Shown one piece after another: positions 5,894-12,454 of a DNA stretch of 12,454 nucleotides. The stretch spans positions 1 to 12,454 of the forward strand of contig JAFZTG010000247.1 of assembly GCA_017618935.1 (NCBI GenBank). The letters run 5' to 3'. Each line of letters opens with the position of its first letter. Position 1 is the stretch's first letter. The stretch is from Bacteroidales bacterium. Its GTDB lineage: Bacteria; Bacteroidota; Bacteroidia; Bacteroidales; UBA1715. The position numbers were made by a program, and so were the translations under genes. Below the pieces are notes generated by a model. The model was given only the letters and a program-made list of their open reading frames with translations, made no database searches and had not been told where the DNA came from.

Positions 5894-7423
5894 TTATTTT
5901 TTATGATTATCATTACTATAAGGGATAACACTTGAATTTCTTGGTTTTCCTTTCTTTGTCAAGCTATTCTTGCTCTGACCACGAGAATGTTTATTATCCT
6001 TCTTAACACATCCGAAGACTAAATTGCAGCCCATTCTCACACCAACGGAACGAGTATTTGCAGGAAACAAAGCCGCACCCAAAAGGTTATCAGAAACAAG
6101 ATACCATTGGAAACAACCCGGATGTACTGTAAACCCTAAGCCCAAGTTGTTGAAGTTGCCATCCAAGTAAGAATAACTGATGGTAGCAGCCGTGAATTTG
6201 AAGGGCTTGAAATTTGCCGACAATGTTATCGACGGACGAACTGAATGTGGCAGGAGTTCAAATTTTGCCAGCGCTCCCAATGAAGCCCGTTTTGCGAACT
6301 TATATTTTGCACCCAAATAGAACTTCGTAGGCAACCACGTTCTATAATCGCCTTCGGTATAGGTTATCTCATTAAAATTGCCGACAATGGAATCCAGATT
6401 TACAACATTCTCAAAGTTTCCTGCATCCAAATCATTCACTTTCACACCCTCGAAACGCATAGAATCTTCATCATATAAAGAAAAACTCGCTGCATTACGT
6501 TTCCAGTCAATAAAGCCTAAATCTTCAATGCTGAAATAGCATGACAATGAACTATTTATATCACTTGCAAAACCCCAATCCATAGCAAATCCGTAACTAC
6601 CCGTTGACACGCCATATTGTTTTATCAAACTGCCAACCGACTGATCGTCAAAGCTCTGCATTGAAATGTCCTCAACATATCCTTCTTCGTCCAATTTTAC
6701 TTCAAGCGGAACATTGGTGCTAACCGTATATTCCGATTCCACACGCATATAGTTCGTCTTTTCTGCCGTTGTCAGCACCAAATGCGACGACTTGGTATGC
6801 ACATCGGCAACACCAACTAACATTTTTGCACGGAAACCTAACGAGAATTTCTTTGAAAATTCACGTTTATACCCAATGGCAAATTGGTGAAAATCCATAA
6901 CATTGACACCCAAGCCTGTAAAATCGGCTTCTCTCACAACGTCATTACCTTTTGCAGCAAATTCTATCAACGAACGAGGTAATCCAAAATTAAAGAACAT
7001 ACGTTCCGACAAGTCAAACGAAACATACGATTTTTCGCCAGCCTTGAATCCAAAATTCAAGAAATCCAATTGCAATTCCGTACTGAAATTATTTACCTTA
7101 CGCAACTTTTTCAGGAAATCGTCAAAATTTGCCGTCGGATGCAATGGTGTAATCAACGAATCGGAATACTCGCCTTCGCCGTGAAATATTACGTCGTTGT
7201 AATCAATTGGTATATTGAGCGAAAACATCATTGACGGTGGCAATTGCCCAAACAAGGGTATCAACAAACCGCCAATATGAAATTTACAATCAGGAGATTG
7301 TGCAGGATTTATCCACGATGATTGTGGAAGTCTATCCATAAAATACATCGTATTATCGACCTGTGCTGAAACTTGAAATACAAGCAGCAGAGAAAATACT
7401 ATTGCGGATAACGTCTTTTTCAT
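5894..7423 (-). CDS. DUF5723-like outer-membrane protein with a basic C-terminal tail
   Basis: 509 residues from ATG 7423. Signal peptide 1-20 (MKKTLSAIVFSLLLVFQVSA). The mature start VDNTMYFMDRLPQSSWINPA and the next stretch, Asn-Pro-Ala after a short Trp-containing segment, are typical of DUF5723, a Bacteroidota outer-membrane family of unknown role. Many amphipathic strands follow (FQWYLVSDNLLGAALFPA, VGVRMGCNLVFG). Unusually, the likely last strand is followed by a 36-residue Lys/Asn/Ser-rich tail. The frame could also begin at GTG 7426 (4-nt overlap), but ATG 7423 gives the normal MKK start and a TGATG stop-start overlap of one base with the upstream lipoprotein gene, so the two are probably translated together. 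No plug or catalytic motif is seen. Confidence 0.85.
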   Translation of the reverse strand: MKKTLSAIVFSLLLVFQVSAQVDNTMYFMDRLPQSSWINPAQSPDCKFHIGGLLIPLFGQLPPSMMFSLNIPIDYNDVIFHGEGEYSDSLITPLHPTANFDDFLKKLRKVNNFSTELQLDFLNFGFKAGEKSYVSFDLSERMFFNFGLPRSLIEFAAKGNDVVREADFTGLGVNVMDFHQFAIGYKREFSKKFSLGFRAKMLVGVADVHTKSSHLVLTTAEKTNYMRVESEYTVSTNVPLEVKLDEEGYVEDISMQSFDDQSVGSLIKQYGVSTGSYGFAMDWGFASDINSSLSCYFSIEDLGFIDWKRNAASFSLYDEDSMRFEGVKVNDLDAGNFENVVNLDSIVGNFNEITYTEGDYRTWLPTKFYLGAKYKFAKRASLGALAKFELLPHSVRPSITLSANFKPFKFTAATISYSYLDGNFNNLGLGFTVHPGCFQWYLVSDNLLGAALFPANTRSVGVRMGCNLVFGCVKKDNKHSRGQSKNSLTKKGKPRNSSVIPYSNDNHKK

Positions 7424-9690
7424 CACTTACTTGTATAAATAAATTTACAATCAGCTGCCATATTAAATTTCAGCCCATAATATGAATAGAATATCACCGG
7501 ATTTCCTCCTTGATTTTCGGTTTCCAAGAATACCTCCAATCGCAATTTGTTAGCTTTTTTGAAGTTTTGCAACAATTCGCTATCCTTTTCCAACGTAACT
7601 TCCGATTCTGTATGTTTCTTTTCGTTACGTGCAACTTTACCCATTCCCGTTGTTTTTGCCGATTCCAAAACAATAAATGGCAGTGTACCCAAAACCGGTT
7701 GTGCGGCAGTCGTGTCCATCAGCGATATTTTCAGATTTGCATCAATTGGGAATTGATGTTCTGTATTAATGTACAAGCGAACACGTTCGAGACACGACAA
7801 ATCATCCAAGTCAGAGAGATCAAGATTTACGTCTTCTTGCAACACAAAATTCTTTGCCGACAAATTTAACGGCAGTTCTATCGAAACACCTAATTTAGCT
7901 TCCCCCTTATTCGACGCACTATTAAATATAGGTTGTCCTTCTGGTACATCGGAATTTACCGAAAGTGAGCCTGAATATTGAATTGTTTTCGGCATCATAC
8001 TTACAAAATCCACGATATTCGACGTATTCTTGTTGATGAGAATTGACGTTTGCGTTGCCAAGCCTCGCTTCACAGAATCCGTTGACGGTGCCGAAACACG
8101 CCACTTGTTAGGATGCCCACCAAACAAGTCAACGGTATTTCCTTTATCGTCTTTTCCTACAAGATTCAATGACAAGTCGCCACCTATACCGACTGGATTT
8201 CTAAAATTGATACTAACTTTGGGATCATACAATTTAATCGATTCTACACTCATAAAATCACCCAAATATTCCGACAAGTCAAAATCCAACTGGTCGGTGA
8301 AAATATCCTGGTCAAAACGTCCCAAATCGCCTTCGAGATATGCAAAATAAATACTATCAGTATTCGTTACTTGCACACGGATGTATTGTTTTGGACCAAA
8401 TTCAAGCATTCCACCCGTTGTATGAACTTTATAGCCGATAACAACAGGCAACGAATTGTATGGTTGCTCTGGATTCGTCGTCAAATCAATATCGCAATTG
8501 TCAAGAAGCCAATCATCTGAATATAACGGCTTCTCATTCGTCATTGCCGCATACTTACGAATAGGAGAATGACCGGCAGAATCTACCGTGGGGAACTCTG
8601 CGATAAATTCGGTTGCAATTCCCATTGTCGATTCTATTTCGTAATGAAATGCACCTTTGGAAACCAACACACGCGTAAGTTTTCTATTCATATCCTCGTC
8701 TTTCACCGTGATATATTTCGTAAGTTCCGTACTTAACTCCTGTTCTGGAACGTACGCCTTACCTGAGATGGCCACAAGGTTTTCCATCTTTAACGTCAAC
8801 AACATCCCCTCTTTACTCCAATCCAAAACTTGAACGCCATTAGCCTGTCCAATTTTTAGATTCTTAAAACTAAAGTAAAAATCACGATTCAAATACGAGG
8901 AATCAGCATAAAACGATTCGGTTCGAGGGTTCCCTTTCGTTATCCAACTTGGGAATCCTGAGTAATCAAATGTACCAAATTCAACCCACTCATTATCTTT
9001 GTTATAAGACCCCAAGACTACCTCACACGAAAATTCAAAACCTGTTTGATTTGTACACGTCAGAGAAATCTTTCCCGATTGGAGAAGAATGTATTCAAAT
9101 ACATCTTTAATATTGATTTCCGTTCCGACATGTTCCTCAAAATAAGCTTGCATTGATGCTGGTATATCGCCAACAGGATAACGAAATTCCTTAATGGCAT
9201 GTTTTTCTCCAACGTTTACAGAATTTGGATTAGCTGTGATAGCATTATAATATTCCAGATAATCGTCTGACGAGAAATTTTTCTGAATCAAATCTTGAAA
9301 TGTGACATATCCCATGGGGAACGAAACGTCAGAAATAGACACCGGTTTTAAATACACCGTCGTATCGTATGGATCAATAATAGGAAGATGAAGCACATCA
9401 ATAACTCGTGCTGTGTCAATCACATAACTGAACTGGATCACCTTATCTTCATCGTTGTCGCCATAGCCCAACGTTTTTTCACTAATAAATTCCAACGTAT
9501 CGGGACGTTCCTTAGCCAAATTGGCAAGCGTCATGTCAGCAGTAGCAATAGGTAACGCCAACGAAGGATTCCACTCTATCTGGTCGGAAAACTTTTCTTT
9601 CAATTCAAAGTTGTCCTTGACACAAGAGGTAAACGCCAACGAAGTAGCAATAAGCAATGCCGTTAGTGTTTGTAATTGTTTTCCACGCAT
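7423..9690 (-). CDS. Large lipoprotein of unknown function, partner of the DUF5723-like protein
   Basis: 755 residues from ATG 9690. The frame is open up to 9786, but the upstream residues would displace the signal peptide and would lie upstream of the candidate promoter at 9722-9729. ATG 9702, four codons earlier, is a possible alternative. Residues 1-23 are a lipoprotein signal, with LAFTSC giving lipidated Cys23. The rest is a long beta-rich, acidic protein without transmembrane segments, with several strand-rich stretches of similar style, including VSINFRNPVGIGGDLSLNLV, which recalls beta-sandwich (LEA14-like) domains; this is a weak resemblance. No enzymatic motif is seen. Its stop overlaps the DUF5723-like gene's ATG by one base (TGATG), so the two products likely work together at the outer membrane. 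It appears to be the first gene of a five-gene run ending with the DNA glycosylase. Confidence 0.85.
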   Translation of the reverse strand: MRGKQLQTLTALLIATSLAFTSCVKDNFELKEKFSDQIEWNPSLALPIATADMTLANLAKERPDTLEFISEKTLGYGDNDEDKVIQFSYVIDTARVIDVLHLPIIDPYDTTVYLKPVSISDVSFPMGYVTFQDLIQKNFSSDDYLEYYNAITANPNSVNVGEKHAIKEFRYPVGDIPASMQAYFEEHVGTEINIKDVFEYILLQSGKISLTCTNQTGFEFSCEVVLGSYNKDNEWVEFGTFDYSGFPSWITKGNPRTESFYADSSYLNRDFYFSFKNLKIGQANGVQVLDWSKEGMLLTLKMENLVAISGKAYVPEQELSTELTKYITVKDEDMNRKLTRVLVSKGAFHYEIESTMGIATEFIAEFPTVDSAGHSPIRKYAAMTNEKPLYSDDWLLDNCDIDLTTNPEQPYNSLPVVIGYKVHTTGGMLEFGPKQYIRVQVTNTDSIYFAYLEGDLGRFDQDIFTDQLDFDLSEYLGDFMSVESIKLYDPKVSINFRNPVGIGGDLSLNLVGKDDKGNTVDLFGGHPNKWRVSAPSTDSVKRGLATQTSILINKNTSNIVDFVSMMPKTIQYSGSLSVNSDVPEGQPIFNSASNKGEAKLGVSIELPLNLSAKNFVLQEDVNLDLSDLDDLSCLERVRLYINTEHQFPIDANLKISLMDTTAAQPVLGTLPFIVLESAKTTGMGKVARNEKKHTESEVTLEKDSELLQNFKKANKLRLEVFLETENQGGNPVIFYSYYGLKFNMAADCKFIYTSK

Positions 9691-9721
9691 GTTTATTTCC
9701 ATTAAGAATCTTAATCGTTTA

Positions 9722-9729
9722 CAAATATA
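9722..9729 (-). promoter_or_regulatory. -7 box of the large lipoprotein operon
   Basis: TATATTTG on the minus strand matches TAnnTTTG and lies 31 nt before ATG 9690 (19 nt before ATG 9702). The -33 region at the right distance reads TTAT, a poor match. If used, it rules out the far-upstream start at 9786. Confidence 0.45.
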
Positions 9730-9893
9730 TAAAAAATACCAATAACGCATAATTATAGAGAAAAAGTAATTATTTAATTCCGCCATGATGTATGTAGGGG
9801 AAAAATAAAAAAAGCCTAAAGCATTGTTACTATTGCTTTCTCACTCCTTTTTTCCCCATTCAGACGCATTTTTTTTAAAAGATTTTTTCAAAG

Positions 9894-9925
9894 TTGTGTA
9901 AATTCTAAAAAAAGAATTATATTTG
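9894..9925 (+). promoter_or_regulatory. Promoter of rplS
   Basis: TTGT (9894-9897), a 20-nt spacer and TATATTTG (9918-9925) fit the Bacteroidetes -33/-7 arrangement. The -7 box ends 22 nt before the rplS ATG, so the leader should be short. The spacer contains a perfect 6-bp inverted repeat, AATTCT and AGAATT (9901-9906 and 9913-9918). The core ATTATATTTGC recurs before the fabG-like gene. Confidence 0.7.
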
Positions 9926-9947
9926 CCGACCCTAAAATATAAATGAG

Positions 9948-10295
9948 ATGAATCTATTAGACGAAGTAAAGAACGAGGTTATCGAGAAGAAAGAATGGCC
10001 TGATTTTAAGAGTGGAGATACCATTACGGTACATTATAAAATTAAGGAAGGTGATAAGGAACGTATCCAACAATTCCGTGGAATAGTTCTTCAAAGAAGA
10101 AACGAAGGTAGTGTAGAAACATTTACCGTGAGAAAAATGTCTGGTAATGTTGGTGTAGAAAGAATTATCCCTGTTAATTCTCCTATGATTGAAAAAATCG
10201 AGATTAACAAAAAAGGAAAAGTTCGTCGTGCTCGCATTTTCTACTTGCGTGATTTGACAGGTAAGAAAGCACGTATCAAAGAAAAACGTGTATAG
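9948..10295 (+). CDS. rplS: 50S ribosomal protein L19
   Basis: 115 residues, the normal length for bL19. Recognisable conserved stretches are [13 protein letters not shown] (residues 20-32), [13 protein letters not shown] (40-52), the [20 protein letters not shown] region (59-78) and the basic C-terminus [21 protein letters not shown]19 sits on the large subunit at the interface with the 30S subunit. The start ATG 9948 fits the family's N-terminus; a slightly earlier ATG at 9943 is followed at once by a stop. In many bacteria rplS sits with rpsP, rimM and trmD, but here it is alone, with its own promoter and a strong terminator, a common arrangement in Bacteroidota. Confidence 0.98.
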   Translation: MNLLDEVKNEVIEKKEWPDFKSGDTITVHYKIKEGDKERIQQFRGIVLQRRNEGSVETFTVRKMSGNVGVERIIPVNSPMIEKIEINKKGKVRRARIFYLRDLTGKKARIKEKRV

Positions 10296-10314
10296 TGATA
10301 CCATAATTATAAGG

Positions 10315-10347
10315 AGAGCCGATTCTTATGAGTCGGCTCTTTTTTTT
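10315..10347 (+). terminator. Strong intrinsic terminator after rplS
   Basis: AGAGCCGATTC (10315-10325) pairs with GAGTCGGCTCT (10330-10340), eleven pairs with one G-U, closing a TTAT loop, followed by seven T. It starts 19 nt after the rplS stop. Confidence 0.93.
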
Positions 10348-10361
10348 ATATGTATATATCC

Positions 10362-10392
10362 TGTGATATTTTCTGAAAAAAAATTATATTTG
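10362..10392 (+). promoter_or_regulatory. Promoter of the fabG-like gene
   Basis: TGTG (10362-10365), a 19-nt spacer and TATATTTG (10385-10392) fit the Bacteroidetes promoter pattern. It begins just after the rplS terminator, and the -7 box ends 19 nt before the ATG at 10412. Confidence 0.65.
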
Positions 10393-10411
10393 CAGATATA
10401 AACAAAAATGT

Positions 10412-11158
10412 ATGAATTTATTACAAGGAAAAACTGCTGTAATTACAGGTGCTAATCGAGGTATAGGAAAGGCAATCGCCCTTATGTTTGCTTCGCACGG
10501 ATGCAATGTCGCATTCACCGATTTGGAACGCAATGACGCAATGATTGCTACGGAGTCGGAAATAGCACAAACAGGCGTGAAAGTGAAGGGATACGCCTCG
10601 AACGCTGCTCAGGTTGAGTCGGCACAAGAGGTTGTGAAACAGATAGTTGAAGATTTTGGCACAATTGATATTCTTGTCAATAATGCGGGAATAACCAAGG
10701 ATAATGCATTGAAACGTATGACCGAGGAGCAATGGGACGCTGTCATCAATGTGAATCTCAAATCGGTATTTGCAATGACCAAGGCTGTGCAACCATATAT
10801 GTGGAAACAAGGCTCGGGAAGCATTATCAGCGTGAGTTCGGTGGTTGGCATTTCGGGCAATGTGAGTCAGGCCAACTATTCGGCTTCAAAAGCGGGAATA
10901 ATTGGTTTCACGAAATCGATTGCCCGTGAGTTTGGCGTTCGCAATATCCGCTGTAACGCGGTTGCTCCGGGATTTATTATGACAGATATGACTGCCCAGT
11001 TGCCAGAACATATTTTGGAGGAATGGAAGACTCGTATTCCTTTGCATAGGGCAGGAACGGTGCAAGAAGTTGCTAACGTGTGCGTATTCTTGGCTTCGGA
11101 ACTTTCAAGTTATGTCACGGGGCAGGTTATTCCTATTTGTGGTGGATTACAAATTTAA
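10412..11158 (+). CDS. fabG: 3-oxoacyl-[acyl-carrier-protein] reductase-type short-chain dehydrogenase
   Basis: 248 residues, the usual FabG length. Visible motifs are the cofactor loop TGANRGIG (12-19), NNAG (90-93), Asn115 in VINVNLK, catalytic Ser143 in IISVSSVVG, and Tyr156/Lys160 in YSASK, so the Asn-Ser-Tyr-Lys tetrad is complete. FabG reduces 3-oxoacyl-ACP to 3-hydroxyacyl-ACP in fatty-acid elongation. Asp37 at the end of strand 2 (AFTDLE) often signals NADH preference, while E. coli FabG uses NADPH; this is inference. The C-terminus PICGGLQI departs slightly from the usual VDGGM ending. The start ATG 10412 gives the normal N-terminus; an out-of-frame ATG lies 4 nt before it. An XRE-cupin gene follows after 11 nt, forming a two-gene unit. 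Many SDRs share these motifs, so the exact substrate is less certain than the family. Confidence 0.9.
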   Translation: MNLLQGKTAVITGANRGIGKAIALMFASHGCNVAFTDLERNDAMIATESEIAQTGVKVKGYASNAAQVESAQEVVKQIVEDFGTIDILVNNAGITKDNALKRMTEEQWDAVINVNLKSVFAMTKAVQPYMWKQGSGSIISVSSVVGISGNVSQANYSASKAGIIGFTKSIAREFGVRNIRCNAVAPGFIMTDMTAQLPEHILEEWKTRIPLHRAGTVQEVANVCVFLASELSSYVTGQVIPICGGLQI

Positions 11159-11169
11159 AACTTACAATT

Positions 11170-11718
11170 ATGAGAGAACAAACAGAAGAAATTGCTGAAA
11201 GAATCATTGCCGCTCGCAATGCGTGTGGGCTTTCAGCCGAAGATGCAGCAAAAAAGTTAAGCATTAATAAATATGAATATCAAGATTATGAATCTGGGAA
11301 AATTGATATTCCTGTGAGTTCTATCTTGAAAATGGCTAATCTTTACAATATTGATGTGAAGTTTTTGCTGACGGGCGAAGATCCTAAGGAAATGAATTAT
11401 ACCGTTACCCGTAAGGGCGAAGGTGTGAGCGTGCAACGTCACAAACGCTATAAATATCAAGCACTTGCGTCTGATTTTATTGGCAAAAAGGCTAATTTCT
11501 TCGTGGTGACTGCCGATGCAAGCGACGAAAATGTACAGTTCAGTTCGCACGAAGGTCAGGAATTTTTGTTTGTTTTGGAAGGCACTATGGAAGTGTATTT
11601 CAAGAACGAAAAAATCATTATGCGCGAAGGCGACAGCGTATTCTTCAACTCATCGATCTCGCACGCAATCAGAACTGTTGACGGCGCTCGGGCAAAATTC
11701 TTGTCGGTGCTTGTATAA
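11170..11718 (+). CDS. XRE-family transcriptional regulator with a C-terminal cupin domain
   Basis: 182 residues from ATG 11170, 11 nt after the fabG-like stop. The frame is open further into fabG, but that part is an out-of-frame read of the reductase. Residues about 8-68 are a Cro/CI helix-turn-helix (IIAARNACGLSAEDAAKKL, then YQDYESGKIDIPVSSILKMA). Residues about 105-182 are a cupin_2 barrel: SSHEGQEFLFVLEGTMEVYF (His127, Glu131) and GDSVFFNSSISHAI (His165). The first cupin motif normally has HxH; only one His is present here, so the metal or ligand site is reduced. Proteins of this layout bind DNA and sense a small molecule through the cupin. Closeness to fabG suggests control of lipid or acyl metabolism, which is inference. 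A strong terminator follows. Confidence 0.92.
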   Translation: MREQTEEIAERIIAARNACGLSAEDAAKKLSINKYEYQDYESGKIDIPVSSILKMANLYNIDVKFLLTGEDPKEMNYTVTRKGEGVSVQRHKRYKYQALASDFIGKKANFFVVTADASDENVQFSSHEGQEFLFVLEGTMEVYFKNEKIIMREGDSVFFNSSISHAIRTVDGARAKFLSVLV

Positions 11719-11738
11719 GGTCAACGTATGATTTATAG

Positions 11739-11769
11739 GGCTGTCAATTTGATTTGACGGCCTTTTTTT
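11739..11769 (+). terminator. Intrinsic terminator after the XRE-cupin gene
   Basis: GGCTGTCAA (11739-11747) pairs with TTGACGGCC (11754-11762), nine pairs with one G-U, around a 6-nt loop, followed by seven T. It closes the fabG/XRE-cupin unit 20 nt after the stop codon. Confidence 0.92.
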
Positions 11770-11791
11770 ATTCGGCTATTTTGAATTTGTG

Positions 11792-11799
11792 TACTTTTG
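11792..11799 (+). promoter_or_regulatory. -7 box of the lpxD promoter
   Basis: TACTTTTG matches TAnnTTTG, lies between the preceding terminator and lpxD, and ends 20 nt before the ATG. The -33 element is unclear (TTCG at 11771-11774 with a 17-nt spacer). Confidence 0.5.
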
Positions 11800-11819
11800 T
11801 AAAAAAAGAATGACATATT

Positions 11820-12454
11820 ATGAAATTTGAATTTACAGCAGAACGTATAGCCCAGGCACTCAACGGAGTGGTTGACGGTGATAAGGATGCAAAGATTGTG
11901 AGGGTTTCAAAGATTGAAGAGGGACGCGAAGGTTCCATCACCTTTTTGGCGAATCCGAAATATACTCCCTATATTTATACGACAAATGCTACGGCTATCG
12001 TGTGTAGCAAGACATTTCAGCCAGAACAGCCGATTTCTTCGACGCTGATTCGTGTTGACGACCCATACTCTTCGTTTACGAAACTTTTGGTTTTTTACGA
12101 AAAGGAAAAACAGGCAAAGAATTTGAAAGGCATTTCTCGCAAAGCCCGCATTCATCGTAAGGCGAAAATCGGTAAAGGCGTGTATATTGGTGATTTTGTG
12201 TCGGTTGGCGAATTTGCCGAAATTGGTGACGGTTGCAAGATTTATCCCAATGTTACTATTTATCCGTTTGCAAAAATTGGTAAGAACTGTTTGATTCACG
12301 CTGGCGCTATCGTGTTGAACGACTGTGAGATAGGCGATAACTGTATTTTGCAGCCAGGTTCAGTAGTCGGTGGCGACGGATTTGGATTTGCTCCGCTTGA
12401 AGACGGAAGTTATATGAAGATTCCACAAACGGGAAATGTTATCTTGAAAGAAAA
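11820..12454 (+). CDS. lpxD: UDP-3-O-(3-hydroxyacyl)glucosamine N-acyltransferase, 5' part
   Basis: The first 211 codons are present and the frame runs off the right edge; full LpxD has about 340-350 residues. The N-terminal uridine-binding domain is visible with ITFLANPKY (40-48), and from about residue 108 left-handed beta-helix hexapeptides follow (ARIHRKAKIGKGVYIGD, AEIGDGCKIYPNVTIYP, CEIGDNCILQPGSVVGG). The LpxD hallmark GGDGFGFAP (184-192) and KIPQTGNVIL (200-209) are present. The catalytic His lies beyond the window. LpxD adds the second 3-hydroxyacyl chain, on the 2-amino group of glucosamine, in lipid A synthesis in the cytoplasm, so the organism makes lipopolysaccharide or lipooligosaccharide. 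In Bacteroidota lpxD usually leads lpxC-fabZ and lpxA, which would be expected just past the edge. The ATG at 11820 fits the family N-terminus. Confidence 0.96.
   Translation, partial: MKFEFTAERIAQALNGVVDGDKDAKIVRVSKIEEGREGSITFLANPKYTPYIYTTNATAIVCSKTFQPEQPISSTLIRVDDPYSSFTKLLVFYEKEKQAKNLKGISRKARIHRKAKIGKGVYIGDFVSVGEFAEIGDGCKIYPNVTIYPFAKIGKNCLIHAGAIVLNDCEIGDNCILQPGSVVGGDGFGFAPLEDGSYMKIPQTGNVILKE

Noticed and set aside
7510..7869. Plus-strand frame opposite the large lipoprotein gene
   Set aside because: It lies wholly inside a well-supported minus-strand gene, and its Cys/Phe-rich composition is typical of an antisense shadow.
9691..9786. Extended N-terminus of the large lipoprotein from an ATG at 9786
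   Set aside because: It would put 32 residues before a good lipoprotein signal and would start upstream of the candidate promoter box at 9722-9729.

Overview
The window reads as chromosomal DNA of a low-GC Bacteroidota, most likely Bacteroidales. Three things support this. Several genes are preceded by the Bacteroidetes -7 box TAnnTTTG, and recognisable Shine-Dalgarno sequences are largely absent. Lipoproteins have the lipidated Cys followed by an acidic run (C-G-D-D), as in surface-export signals of this phylum. There is a Gram-negative lipid A gene (lpxD) and a DUF5723-type outer-membrane protein. I cannot assign a genus.

Left part (1-2318): a minus-strand gene cut by the left edge, then a 31-codon C-terminal remnant of an HU-type DNA-binding protein that keeps its own stop and a terminator-like hairpin. 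Next come a small putative surface lipoprotein with its own terminator, a class I SAM-methyltransferase with an altered motif I, and a divergent plus-strand small lipoprotein whose likely promoter is overlapped by a perfect 14-bp palindrome.

Middle (2329-9690, all minus): read in the direction of transcription, a large lipoprotein, a DUF5723-like outer-membrane protein, a small beta-barrel, a TerC/Alx membrane protein and an Fe-S-free HhH-GPD DNA glycosylase follow each other with gaps of at most 14 nt or with overlaps, which suggests one five-gene operon. After 128 nt comes a further envelope protein, with a DUF4349-like periplasmic part and a C-terminal beta-rich part.

Right part (9948-12454, all plus): rplS (ribosomal protein L19) as a single-gene unit with a good promoter and a strong terminator; a FabG-type reductase followed closely by an XRE-cupin regulator and a second strong terminator; then the 5' part of lpxD, which runs off the right edge. 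This is conserved housekeeping and envelope-lipid territory.

No gene-free stretch exceeds 300 bases. The longest, about 255-257 bases each, are 1692-1946 and 9691-9947, and both hold divergent promoter regions. I saw no tRNA, rRNA, CRISPR array, insertion sequence or phage gene. I found no clear defence or mobile system. The most unusual items are the HU remnant, the Fe-S-free glycosylase coupled to TerC, and the large lipoprotein/DUF5723 pair of unknown role.
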